DNA of 14,201 nucleotides, from contig JBCCFW010000190.1 in assembly GCA_039029535.1 (NCBI GenBank), positions 1 to 14,201 of the forward strand. The letters are read 5' to 3'. A program made the translations under genes and the position numbers. The notes below the pieces were generated by a model. That model was not told the origin of the DNA. It did no database searches and saw only the letters and a program-made list of their open reading frames with translations. Origin of the DNA: JBCCFW01 sp039029535 (GTDB taxonomy: Bacteria > Acidobacteriota > JBCCFW01). How positions within the stretch are numbered: the stretch's first letter is position 1; each line of letters begins with the position of its first letter. This document shows, one piece after another, positions 1 through 8,455 of this stretch.

Positions 1-1
1 C

Positions 2-1021
2 GCCGATCCCCGGCGGAGAATCGCTGGCACCCTGCTGGCCGAGATCGGCCTGCGCCAGCGGGCGGCGGGGATGTACCTCGCCGCCGAGGAGCTCCACGAC
101 GACTGCCTGCTCCAGGTCCGGATGGCCGAGCTCGAGTTGGGCCCCGGCTGCCCGGATCACCCGACCGCGGCCTTGCGCGAGGAGCCCGACCGCCAGCCCT
201 GGGTCGCTGGCACAATCCTCGCCCCACGGAGCAGCTCCCGGCCGTCGGCATTCTTCGCCTCCGGGCTCGCCACCGCGCTCAAGATCCTCGCACCGGACGG
301 CGAGGCCCGCGTCGAAAGCACGGCCGACCGTTTCCGCATCACGGGCAAGACCCGCCTGGCGGGCATCGCCTATCTCGAAGACCGGCTCCTCATCCTCGCC
401 GCGCCGGCACCGGGCGTCCCGGCCGAGCTCGCTCGTCACTCGCTCCGCCAATTCCTCCGGAGTTGGGACCCCTCGCCCGACGCGACCGGGCCTCTCATCG
501 TCCGCTCCCGAGGGACCGACGAGCCTGCCGCCACCGCGGTGCCCGCCCCACGCACGACGAGCCTGCCGACTCCTCCTGCCGCCCCTGCCGAACGGATCAG
601 CGGCCGACACTTCGGGCTGCTGGTCACCCTGCCCGCCGACTGGGCGAAGCGCAGCGAGACCTCGAAGGAGATCGGCTTCGGCCCCACCGACGGCCAGGTG
701 CTGTACCGACTGGTCCGCAAGGAGCAGGGGGCCCGCCGCAGCGTCGGCCGACGACGCGATGCCGGCTACCTCATGCTCTTCCCGCCCGGCTCGAAGATCA
801 CCCAGGTCCGCACGACGAGCCTGCCCGACCAGGCCGGCTCGCTTCGCCTCCTGGACTGGCGTGACGAGAACGGCACCGAGCGCTCGACCCTGCTGCGCGA
901 GCTGCGTCGCGACGACGGCTCGGTGCTCGCCGCGCTGGCGCTGGGCGTGCCGCCCACGGGCATCGATGTCGGCGAAGCGACGCGGCTGCTGTCGCGCATC
1001 TCCGTCGGAGGCAGCCGGTGA
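2..1021 (+). CDS. Unrecognised two-domain protein, 5' end cut by window
   Basis: The frame is open from base 2, so the gene probably starts upstream; 339 residues are visible. The ATG at 71 is only an internal candidate with no clear ribosome site. The first ~35 residues are helical and TPR-like in spacing (LLAEIGLRQRAAGMYLAAEE). A mixed alpha/beta segment follows, then a Pro/Ala/Thr-rich linker near visible residues 180-215, then a second globular domain starting around GRHFGLLVTLPADW and ending near ATRLLSRIS. I see no signal peptide or membrane segment in the visible part. The stop overlaps the next gene's start as GTGA, so the two are probably translationally coupled. I do not recognise the family. 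The second domain's opening loosely recalls PsbP/Mog1-like proteins, but this is only an impression. Confidence 0.75.
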   Translation, partial: ADPRRRIAGTLLAEIGLRQRAAGMYLAAEELHDDCLLQVRMAELELGPGCPDHPTAALREEPDRQPWVAGTILAPRSSSRPSAFFASGLATALKILAPDGEARVESTADRFRITGKTRLAGIAYLEDRLLILAAPAPGVPAELARHSLRQFLRSWDPSPDATGPLIVRSRGTDEPAATAVPAPRTTSLPTPPAAPAERISGRHFGLLVTLPADWAKRSETSKEIGFGPTDGQVLYRLVRKEQGARRSVGRRRDAGYLMLFPPGSKITQVRTTSLPDQAGSLRLLDWRDENGTERSTLLRELRRDDGSVLAALALGVPPTGIDVGEATRLLSRISVGGSR

Positions 1022-1836
1022 GCTGGCATGACGAGCTCGCCCACGTGGCGCAGGGTCTCGAGCTGTCGCGTCAGGCGCTCGCCGAGCTCGACCACGAGCA
1101 GCTCGAGGTGCGCGACAAGCCCGGCGGCCCGGTGAGCGAGGCCGACCTCCGCGTCGACGCCATCCTTCACGAGCACCTCCCCCGCGCCGGCGAGGCCTGG
1201 CTGTCCGAGGAGACCGAGGACGACCTCGCGCGGCTGAAGCACGAGCGCCTGTGGATCGTGGACCCCATCGACGGCACCAAGAGCTACCTCGCCGGCCGCC
1301 CCGAGTGGTGCGTGTCGGTCGGGCTCGTCGAGAACGGCCAGCCGGTCGTGGGCGGGATCCTCAACCCCTCCCGCGACGAGCTCTTCCTCGGCGCAGCCGG
1401 TCACGGCGTGACGCTCAACGGCGAGCCGGTGGCCTGCAGCGAGCGCACCGAGCTCGCGGGAGCCTCGGTCCTCGCCAGCCGAAGCGAGCGCAAGCGCGGC
1501 GAGTGGGACGACGCACGGCTCCGGCAGTTCTCCCTCCGCTCGGTGGGCTCGGTCGCCTACAAGCTGGCCCTGGTCGCCGCCGGCCAGGCCGACGCGACCT
1601 TCACGCTCCAGCCCAAGAACGAGTGGGACGTCGCTGGCGGCGCCGCCCTCGTCGAGGCGGCGGGGGGACGGATTCTCGACCTGACCGGGGCCCCGCTCGT
1701 CCTCAACGACCCCGTCGTGCGTCTCTCGGGCCTCCAGGCCTCCGGATCGTCGTTGGCTCCCGCCCTGACCAGCCTGGTCGGCGAGCTCGCACCCGACCGC
1801 CCGGTTCGCATGCCAGGAAAACGTCCAAGCCCTTGA
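1018..1836 (+). CDS. Inositol monophosphatase / CysQ-family phosphatase
   Basis: A 272-residue protein of the Mg-dependent, Li-sensitive phosphomonoesterase superfamily (IMPase, CysQ 3'(2'),5'-bisphosphate nucleotidase, HisN-type histidinol phosphatase). The metal-site signatures are in order: GPVSEADLRVD (residues 37-47), SEE (63-65), VDPIDGTKSYL (81-91) and the C-terminal WDVAGGAALVEAAGG (203-217). Length is normal for the family, and no signal peptide is visible, so it should be cytoplasmic. DGTKSYL resembles CysQ/HisN more than classical inositol phosphatases (DGTTNF), so the substrate may be PAP or a sugar/histidinol phosphate; sequence alone does not settle it. It starts with GTG inside the preceding gene's stop (GTGA overlap), which supports that start. 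All catalytic residues appear intact. The family call is firm and the substrate is open. Confidence 0.9.
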   Translation: MSWHDELAHVAQGLELSRQALAELDHEQLEVRDKPGGPVSEADLRVDAILHEHLPRAGEAWLSEETEDDLARLKHERLWIVDPIDGTKSYLAGRPEWCVSVGLVENGQPVVGGILNPSRDELFLGAAGHGVTLNGEPVACSERTELAGASVLASRSERKRGEWDDARLRQFSLRSVGSVAYKLALVAAGQADATFTLQPKNEWDVAGGAALVEAAGGRILDLTGAPLVLNDPVVRLSGLQASGSSLAPALTSLVGELAPDRPVRMPGKRPSP

Positions 1837-1862
1837 GCTAACGGCCCCTGCGACCGATTTTG

Positions 1863-1892
1863 TTGCCGTGGGATGAGGCGCCGGTGCATGAT
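1863..1892 (+). promoter_or_regulatory. Weak sigma70-like promoter candidate
   Basis: In the 109-bp gap before the large helical-protein gene, TTGCCG (1863-1868) and CATGAT (1887-1892) are separated by 18 bp. The hexamers are imperfect and the site is unsupported otherwise. No clear terminator was seen after the phosphatase gene. Confidence 0.2.
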
Positions 1893-1945
1893 GCCGCGGG
1901 TTTTCTGCACATGCCGTCACCGCCGAAAGCCCTCGGTCTGACCCA

Positions 1946-4465
1946 ATGGAACTCCGCGACGTCGTCGAACGACTCGTGGCGCTGGACGATGAGCTCCGGG
2001 CGATCGGCAACGAGATCAACCGAGCTCTGGATGGCCTGCGCCGCGCTGTCCTCCCTCCCAGCCGCTTCGGCATCACCGTGGCGCGCCTCGATGGGATCGA
2101 GGAACGGCTGGCCTATGGGTCGGACGAGAAGAGCACCCTCCGCGAGATCGGTGACGAGGTCCGTCATCGCATCAGCCGCAACGTCCACGCCCGAGCGCGC
2201 GCTCTCCTTCGCAGCGAGAGCGAAGAGGCCGCCAGCACGGACACCGCCACGGCCCTCGACCTCCTGCGCCAGGACGTCGAGCAGTCGCTGACCTACGCGC
2301 AGGAGACCTTCGATCAGATCGGGAAGCTGAGCTTCCTGCTCTCGCGACGCCTCGACGTCGGCCGCATGCTCAGTCGCGAGCAGAGCCGGATCACCAACGA
2401 CGTCGAGACCCAGGACCTCCTCGAGGTCACCCTCCGCGCTCGCAACTCGGCCATCGACAAGAGTCTCCACGACTCGCGCATCTTCCTCATCGAGGCCGAG
2501 AACACCGCCGATCGCAGCCGCGAGCTGCAGGCGCTGGCCACCCGCTGTCGTCGGCTGCTCGACTCGCTCGAGGACGGCAGCCCCACCGAGGACGGACGCG
2601 AGCTCACCGACCTCGCCATCGAGCAGGCAGTGCGTCTCGGCCAGGAGCGCGAGGAGCTCAGCCGTCGACTGGCGTCCCTCGACCGCACGATCGAGCGCTA
2701 CCAGGAGATCTCGCACGGTCTCTTCCAGTCGGTGACCAAGGCCTCGGAGATCCTCGACCTGGCCGGCCGGCTGCGCATGAGCCTCGAGAGCGGCGAGGTC
2801 CGCGAGGGTGCGCTCGATCCCCTCAAGGCCGCCTGCATCGAGCACGGCATCATCACGCTGCTCCTCGAGCTCCGACGTCTCCAGGGCGACCGCCTCTCCC
2901 TCGACAACGCGGTCGCTCAGCTCTCCCTCGCCCTCGGCGACCTCTTCTCGAAGATCGCCCGACACCCCGAGCTGGTGAAGCGTCTCGCCCCGGTGTGGGA
3001 AGACCTGACCTTCGCCGACGCCGGCGCCATGGAAGCCGACTGGGAAACCGCGTATTCGGAGGTTCTCGGCGTCCGCAAGGAGGGCTCGGGCCTCCTCTCG
3101 GTGTCGAAGGAAGACCTGGCCCGGCTCGCCGGCGCCGACGGTCTCGACCCTTGGCTGAATCAGCTCGTCGCCAAGGTCGACGAGAAGCTCGGCAGCCTGA
3201 GCATCCTCGTCGAGGGCCTGGAGAACGCCGACCGCCTGCTCTCCGAGCTGGCCGAGATGGGCGACATCACCGATGCCGCGCTGGTCGCCAAGCGCTCGCT
3301 GGCCCACTTCGTCGGCGAGGTCGCCCAGGCGATCGAGACCTACTACCGGTCGGTGCGCGACGTGCTCACCGCCCCCCAGGCCGGCTTCCGCCGGGTGCAG
3401 GATCAGGTCGCCGGCTTCGTCCACGTCGAGCAGCTCCCAGCCGACGCCAGCGACGACGATCGCCGCATCGCCAGCCTGTCGACCCTCGACGAGGTCGTGA
3501 AGCTCTTCCAGGAGCTCGAGGCCCAGGTCCCCATGGAGCTCGGCACCGACTGGCTTCAGGTCGAACGCGACGCGAGGACGGAGACCATCTCCGTGCATCA
3601 GGCGATGGGTGGCTGCGCCGCTCAAATGCGTCGCCTGCGCAGCATCCTCTTCCCCGACTTTCCGCCGGCCTGCCGCGACGCCCTCGAGCTGGTCGAGCGC
3701 ATCCTCATGAGCTCCACCGACGCGGACCAGGACCCGGTCGCCGACCGCGAGGCGCTCGGTGAGGCCCTGGAGAGCCTCTCCAGCCAGGTGCAGTTCTACC
3801 AGCGCCTGCGGATGCCCTGGGGCTCGGAGATCGGCACCGTGTCGCGGCTGGCGCTCGAGCGCTCGCGACGTCTCATGGACCTGCACGGTGCCTCGCTCAC
3901 GCTGACCTTCGAGCTCCTCCGTCAGCTCGGAATCGCCCACCACGCGCTCTCCGAAGACGAGCAGACGGCCAACTTCAACTGGATCCTCGAGCTGGTCGAG
4001 CACGCTCACGAGGAGACCGGCCAACACGCCGACCTGCTCGAGCAGTGCCTGCTCACCCTCGACGACAACACCGAGCGGCACCACCACTTCGGGCTCGCCT
4101 TCGCCGCCTTCCATCGCTGGGCGGTGAGCCTGCCCGACCCGATTGGTGACGAGCTCGCGCAGCGCAAGGGCAAGCAGCTCTTCACCGAGTTCGAGGACGT
4201 CTTCTGCCGGCTCGGTGGCTCCGTTCTCGACGAGGCCGAGGATCCCGAGGGCACTCCCCTCGACTGGCGACGCTCGAGCCAGCTCGAGAGCCTCATCGAG
4301 CTGTACCGCTCCATCGAGTCGACCCTCGCGGACAAGCCGACCAAGACCGACCTCTGCGCTCGCATCGGCGGACAACGTCAGCGAGCGGAGGTGCTCATGG
4401 AGAAGATCGCCGCCGAGGCCGACGCCATGACGGGTGGCGACGTCGGGCCGCTGCTGTTCGGTTAG
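1946..4465 (+). CDS. Large all-helical cytoplasmic protein, function unknown
   Basis: An 839-residue protein starting at ATG 1946; no convincing Shine-Dalgarno lies upstream (the preceding bases are CTGACCCA). Composition is dominated by Leu, Glu, Asp, Arg and Ala in heptad-like patterns throughout, with few Gly/Pro breaks, suggesting a string of helical bundles or coiled coils. Clear examples are residues 1-35 and about 150-290 (for example LGQEREELSRRLASLDRTIE). No signal peptide, membrane segment, nucleotide-binding loop or catalytic motif is visible. A histidine-rich stretch (nine His between residues 665 and 723, including HH and HHH) stands out. It lies between separate transcription units and may be monocistronic. 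I do not recognise the family; a structural or scaffolding role would fit but is not shown. The strong codon-position bias and lack of stops over 2.5 kb make it a real gene. Confidence 0.85.
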   Translation: MELRDVVERLVALDDELRAIGNEINRALDGLRRAVLPPSRFGITVARLDGIEERLAYGSDEKSTLREIGDEVRHRISRNVHARARALLRSESEEAASTDTATALDLLRQDVEQSLTYAQETFDQIGKLSFLLSRRLDVGRMLSREQSRITNDVETQDLLEVTLRARNSAIDKSLHDSRIFLIEAENTADRSRELQALATRCRRLLDSLEDGSPTEDGRELTDLAIEQAVRLGQEREELSRRLASLDRTIERYQEISHGLFQSVTKASEILDLAGRLRMSLESGEVREGALDPLKAACIEHGIITLLLELRRLQGDRLSLDNAVAQLSLALGDLFSKIARHPELVKRLAPVWEDLTFADAGAMEADWETAYSEVLGVRKEGSGLLSVSKEDLARLAGADGLDPWLNQLVAKVDEKLGSLSILVEGLENADRLLSELAEMGDITDAALVAKRSLAHFVGEVAQAIETYYRSVRDVLTAPQAGFRRVQDQVAGFVHVEQLPADASDDDRRIASLSTLDEVVKLFQELEAQVPMELGTDWLQVERDARTETISVHQAMGGCAAQMRRLRSILFPDFPPACRDALELVERILMSSTDADQDPVADREALGEALESLSSQVQFYQRLRMPWGSEIGTVSRLALERSRRLMDLHGASLTLTFELLRQLGIAHHALSEDEQTANFNWILELVEHAHEETGQHADLLEQCLLTLDDNTERHHHFGLAFAAFHRWAVSLPDPIGDELAQRKGKQLFTEFEDVFCRLGGSVLDEAEDPEGTPLDWRRSSQLESLIELYRSIESTLADKPTKTDLCARIGGQRQRAEVLMEKIAAEADAMTGGDVGPLLFG

Positions 4466-4566
4466 TCGCTCACGGAGCACCCGCTGCGGCACGACGAGTC
4501 CTTCCGGCCCACCTCCAGGCCCCCGAGTTCCGTTCACTTTCTGCAACTCCCAGGATCGCGCGCCAC

Positions 4567-4595
4567 GTGCCGCTGCTGCGGCCTTGGCCTATCAT
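4567..4595 (+). promoter_or_regulatory. Candidate promoter for exported-protein operon
   Basis: TATCAT (4590-4595) is a good -10 match and stands out in this GC-rich gap. GTGCCG (4567-4572) lies 17 bp upstream as a poor -35. Transcription would start near 4602, giving a leader of about 50 nt that contains the SD-pairing hairpin. Confidence 0.4.
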
Positions 4596-4615
4596 CTAGA
4601 CGTGCCTGGGGGGCT

Positions 4616-4642
4616 CTCCCGGAGTCGGGGAAACTCGGGAGG
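4616..4642 (+). promoter_or_regulatory. Leader hairpin covering the ribosome binding site
   Basis: CTCCCGGAGT (4616-4625) pairs with ACTCGGGAG (4633-4641) with one bulged base, and the loop is CGGGGAA. The 3' arm contains most of the Shine-Dalgarno GGGAGG (4637-4642), which sits 8 nt before the ATG at 4651. Folding would therefore hide the ribosome site. The pairing is seen directly; a regulatory role is inferred. Confidence 0.5.
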
Positions 4643-4650
4643 TCCAAAGA

Positions 4651-7600
4651 ATGTCGGAAGGATTCCGGCCGACGCTTCGCGCGTCCGGCCTCGCCATCAT
4701 CACCGTCCTGATCGCCTGCACGGCTGCTGCGGCCGGCGCCCTGGGGAAGGGGCGTCCGACGGCCACGCGCTGGCAGGAGCGACCAGGACTCATCGACGCC
4801 CGTCACGACGGCGCGTCCGACCTGTCCGTGCGTCTCCGCTCGGGCCCCGTGCGCGTCGACCTGCCCTACCGGGTCATCGTCGACGGGCAGCGGCATGACG
4901 GCCTGCTCATCGGTGCCGGCTGGTATCGCTGGATCGCGAGCCGACCCGCCGTGGAGACGAGCGCGCAGTCGACACCGACGACGGCCGAGGGGCCACGCCT
5001 GGGAACGCGAGTCGACGTGCTCGCCGGCTCGCTCGTCGAGCTGCCGTCGAGCGCCCCGGTGTTGCTCACCGTCCAGCCCGATGGCGTCCTCCTCCGCTGG
5101 ACCGAGCTCCGTCTCGCCACCGGCGGTCGTGCCACGGCCGAGGCCATCCTCGATCGCTCTGGCCACGCGACGCTCCAGTACCTGCACCTGAGCCCCGAGG
5201 TCGAGGCGGCGCTCGCCACGGGCGAGCTTCGAGCCGGCGTGGCCGGCACCCGCCTGCGACCCGACCGCGCCAGGGCCTACACGCTCGCGCAACCGGTCGT
5301 TCAGGTTCGTGCGCCGGGTGCCCCAGCCAAGTCGGCCTTCGGCGGCCCACCCGCCGGCTGCGACCCCGCCATCGGGACCTGGTGCCAGGCCGTCGAGGGT
5401 GAGCAGGCCCGCATCCTCCTGGCCGAATCGTTCGACGACGGCAATGCCACCGTCACCCGGGGATGGACCGCGGCCGGCTTCGGTCAGGAGATCGACTGGA
5501 ACACCTGCGTGGTCGGCGTGCCGCCCGACGAGGTCGGCGGCGCCCTCGGCAACCCCGGCCGCTCGCACTACTTCGGGCTGCCGGCCACCTGCGACTACCT
5601 CGACAACCAGGTCGGCACGCTCACCAGCCCGGTCTCGGCTTTCCCGGTCACGACCGCGACGGTCATGGAGTTCGCCACGCGCCTCGGCTTCGAGTTCAGC
5701 ACGCCCTTCCCGGCGGACACCGCCGAGGTGCTGTTCAACGGCACGGTCATCGGCAACATCGACCCCACCGGGCTCGACCCGAACCTCTGGTACAACTTCC
5801 GCCTCGACTCCGTGGACCTCGGCGGACCCTTCTTCGCCCCCTTCATCGGCGTGCCGATCTCGGTCCAGCTCCGCTTCACGTCCGACTTCAGCATCCACGA
5901 TCAGCTCGGCTGGATGGTCGACGACATCCGCGTCTGGGACGAGAACGTCGGTCGACCGAACTGCTTGTTCGCCGCCGTCTCGGGCAACGCCAACTCGGTG
6001 AGCTGCGGCGAGACCGTGCAGCGCACGTGGAGCTTCAACGAAGGCGCCTTCTGCGAGGGTTGTTCCTACAGCTTCTACGTCGTCGTCGAGTGCGGTCGCG
6101 AGATGCACCTGCCGCTCTTCGACATGGAAGGGGTCAACCTCGCCATCACCGACGTCACCACGGGCATGCCGGTCTCCCTGCGCTGTCGCAACGAGACCTC
6201 GCTGGCAGATGCAGGCATGGGCGACTACCCCATCTTCCTGCAGGCCGACTGCGACGGCGACGGCGTCGACGAGGAGTGGTGGGCGCCCGCCTTCGACGAG
6301 ACCGACAACACCGGGCCGGGTCGCGTCACCTGGGGCTTCCCGGACTGCCCCGTGCTGACCGTCTACGACGTCGACGTGCCGCCCGACGGCGTGCAGTGCG
6401 ACGAGATCCCCGTCGGCGGCGGCCTGGCCGACCTCATGACCCCTGGCGAGGCGCAGGTCATGGACTGCTTCATCGAAGAAGAAGACGGCCTCTGCGGGCT
6501 CTACCGCGTCGACATCATCTCCGGTGGCTTCGTCTGGGACCTCTTCGCCAACTGTGACGGCACGGGCACCGAGCAGTTCGAGATCTTCCACGACTGCACC
6601 GACGCCTGGGCTGCCTTCACGCCGCTGCCCGAGCTCGCCCTGAGCAACCTCACCATCGACGAGTCCTGCCCCGACTTCCAGGTCCACTTCGACCTCGGCA
6701 ACATCGGCTGTGCCGACCACGTCGGCGACGTGACCGTGCGGGTCGTGTCGGACTGCGACCCCGCCGACAGCCAGGACTTCCTGGTGCCCGGCCCTGTCAC
6801 CGCCGGCAGTTCCATGGCCGTCGACCTCGACTTCAGCGCGAGCTGCGCGCCGGCTTCCATCGAGGTCTTCATCGATCCCGACGACGCGATCGTCGAGTGC
6901 ACCGAGAGCGGCTCCGTCGCCGCGTGCCGCGCCGAGACCGGCGTCGACTCGATCACCGGCACCGCCTGCAACTGCAACGCGATGGTCACCCCCGACGCGG
7001 GTGCGGACCAGTTCGCCTGCCCCGGAGAGATGGTCACTCTCGACGGCTCGGCCTCGGTGGTCATGCCCTGTGCCGCACCCGAGTATCGCTGGGTGCGCGT
7101 GCGCGACGACATGGTCGTCCGCGACTTCGACCCCGACCCAACCGCGATGGTGCTCTTCGACAACTGCCCGGACGGCGAGGAGTACCGCATCGAGTTCGCG
7201 TGCAACGGCGCCCCCTGTGCAGAGACGGCCGTCGTTCGCGTCGACTGCTTCGACCCCATGGCCGACGCCGGCCTGGACCTGGAGGGCTGCTCGGGCGTGC
7301 CGCTGACCATCGACGCCAGCGGCTCGACCATCCCCGGCTGCCCGACCCCGGAGTACCGCTTCATCGAGCCCTCGGGCGAGGTCGCTCAGGACTGGTCGAC
7401 CAACGCCACCCACGAGATCACCTCGCCCGACGCCACCAGTGACGGCGTCTGGGCCGTGGAGGTCCGCTGCACGACGGGTGGTGACTGCAGCGACGCCGAC
7501 GCGCTCACGGTCACCGTGGCCGTCGTCGGTGTCGACGTCATCGAGGACGAGCGCTTCGCCTGCGAGGCGTCACCGGTCGACTTCACGGCCGCCGACGTCA

Positions 7601-8433
7601 CCCTCGATCTCTCGGGCTGCACGGCCGTGGAGTATCAGTGGCTCATCGGCGGCCTGCCGTTCACCACCTGGTCCCCCACGCCCGACGTCTCCTTCCCGGA
7701 GTTCGCCGGCTGTCCCTTCGGCTTCGTCGCGACCTTGCAGGTCCGCTGCACCGACGCCGGTCTCGAAGCCTGCATGAGCAGCGACGACATCACCGTCACC
7801 TGCCCTGCCCCCATCCCGCCCCTGCCGATCAATCTCGGCGGCTGCGGAGGTGACGGCGTCCAGCTCGGCTGCGGCGCCTCGGAGGCCGGTGTCACCTACT
7901 GGTGGGATCTCGATCTCACCGACGACGCCGACGGCAACGGCGACCCCACCGACGACATGGACGAGACGGGCTGCGACATCACGGCCACGTTCGGCATGGG
8001 AGGGATGTTCACCGTCCGTGCCTGGGCGGAAGAGCCGACCGCGGGTTGCCGCGCTGGAGCCGACCTCGAAGTGGAGGTCGTCATCGCGCCACCGCCGGGC
8101 GAGGTCACCGACCTCCGCGTGAGCACCATGAGCGGCGACCTCGTCCTGACCTGGGCCGCGCTGGCCGAGGCAGCGGACTACGTCGTCGTTCGCGGCGAGC
8201 TGGATCGCAGCCTGCTGATGCCGTTCTCCGACCACGCCGCCGAGGACGCCAGCGGACGGGGCGCGTGTCGGGTCACGGGACTGAGCCTCGTCGATGCCGA
8301 CGACCTGGGCGACGGCGTCGATCACTACTACCTGGTCGCCGCCCGCAACGCCTGTGACGAGGAGGGCTCCCTCGGCAACCGCTCCGACGGCATGCCACGA
8401 CCGGCTCGCATGGCCTCCGGCGACTGTCCGTAG
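4651..8433 (+). CDS. Exported cysteine-rich multidomain protein (PKD/Ig-like repeats, FnIII-like C-terminus)
   Basis: A 1260-residue secreted or surface protein. Residues 1-31 form a signal sequence with core LAIITVLIA; LIAC at 20-23 also fits a lipobox, so it could be a lipoprotein at Cys23 rather than cleaved after the Ala run. Residues ~35-230 form a beta-rich domain with GHATLQYLHLS. Residues ~253-432 look like a choice-of-anchor J/MAM-type beta-sandwich (AESFDDG, W..DIRVWD). Residues ~435-658 are a Cys-rich unknown region, and ~660-752 are CARDB-like. Four Ig/PKD-like repeats begin near 779, 869, 961 and 1055 (for example DAGADQFACPGEMVTLDGSA). Residues 1149-1260 are FnIII-like, ending GDCP. 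By eye there are about 48 Cys after the signal, implying many disulfides. DLTDDADGNGDPTDD may bind calcium. No catalytic domain is seen, so adhesion or an extracellular structural role is likely. The start is supported by GGGAGG 8 nt upstream. Confidence 0.85.
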   Translation: MSEGFRPTLRASGLAIITVLIACTAAAAGALGKGRPTATRWQERPGLIDARHDGASDLSVRLRSGPVRVDLPYRVIVDGQRHDGLLIGAGWYRWIASRPAVETSAQSTPTTAEGPRLGTRVDVLAGSLVELPSSAPVLLTVQPDGVLLRWTELRLATGGRATAEAILDRSGHATLQYLHLSPEVEAALATGELRAGVAGTRLRPDRARAYTLAQPVVQVRAPGAPAKSAFGGPPAGCDPAIGTWCQAVEGEQARILLAESFDDGNATVTRGWTAAGFGQEIDWNTCVVGVPPDEVGGALGNPGRSHYFGLPATCDYLDNQVGTLTSPVSAFPVTTATVMEFATRLGFEFSTPFPADTAEVLFNGTVIGNIDPTGLDPNLWYNFRLDSVDLGGPFFAPFIGVPISVQLRFTSDFSIHDQLGWMVDDIRVWDENVGRPNCLFAAVSGNANSVSCGETVQRTWSFNEGAFCEGCSYSFYVVVECGREMHLPLFDMEGVNLAITDVTTGMPVSLRCRNETSLADAGMGDYPIFLQADCDGDGVDEEWWAPAFDETDNTGPGRVTWGFPDCPVLTVYDVDVPPDGVQCDEIPVGGGLADLMTPGEAQVMDCFIEEEDGLCGLYRVDIISGGFVWDLFANCDGTGTEQFEIFHDCTDAWAAFTPLPELALSNLTIDESCPDFQVHFDLGNIGCADHVGDVTVRVVSDCDPADSQDFLVPGPVTAGSSMAVDLDFSASCAPASIEVFIDPDDAIVECTESGSVAACRAETGVDSITGTACNCNAMVTPDAGADQFACPGEMVTLDGSASVVMPCAAPEYRWVRVRDDMVVRDFDPDPTAMVLFDNCPDGEEYRIEFACNGAPCAETAVVRVDCFDPMADAGLDLEGCSGVPLTIDASGSTIPGCPTPEYRFIEPSGEVAQDWSTNATHEITSPDATSDGVWAVEVRCTTGGDCSDADALTVTVAVVGVDVIEDERFACEASPVDFTAADVTLDLSGCTAVEYQWLIGGLPFTTWSPTPDVSFPEFAGCPFGFVATLQVRCTDAGLEACMSSDDITVTCPAPIPPLPINLGGCGGDGVQLGCGASEAGVTYWWDLDLTDDADGNGDPTDDMDETGCDITATFGMGGMFTVRAWAEEPTAGCRAGADLEVEVVIAPPPGEVTDLRVSTMSGDLVLTWAALAEAADYVVVRGELDRSLLMPFSDHAAEDASGRGACRVTGLSLVDADDLGDGVDHYYLVAARNACDEEGSLGNRSDGMPRPARMASGDCP

Positions 8434-8455
8434 CGCTCGGCTTCGCTTTCACGTG

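Larger units (their letters stand above)
4466..4650 (+). other. Intergenic region / leader before exported-protein gene
   Basis: This 185-bp gap shows no convincing small gene. Its right half carries a promoter candidate and a hairpin that pairs with the ribosome site, listed separately. I saw no clear intrinsic terminator for the upstream gene. Confidence 0.5.

Noticed and set aside
551..825. CGCACGACGAGCCTGCC occurring twice in the first gene (551-567 and 809-825)
   Set aside because: A short repeat within coding sequence of strongly biased codon use; no further copies at regular spacing, so not a repeat array.
1838..4546. A 902-residue open frame antisense to the large helical protein
   Set aside because: Long antisense frames are expected at this GC content. 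The product is a repetitive Glu/Val/Gly/Leu string without domains, while the plus-strand frame has natural composition.
4534..7413. A 959-residue open frame antisense to the exported multidomain protein
   Set aside because: Low-complexity shadow of the plus-strand gene, which has a signal peptide, ordered beta-domains and a ribosome site.
8294..8455. Upstream in-frame start for the propeller protein
   Set aside because: It would overlap the end of the exported-protein gene and places a Thr/Ala/Pro-rich out-of-frame translation before an obvious signal peptide that starts at 8456.
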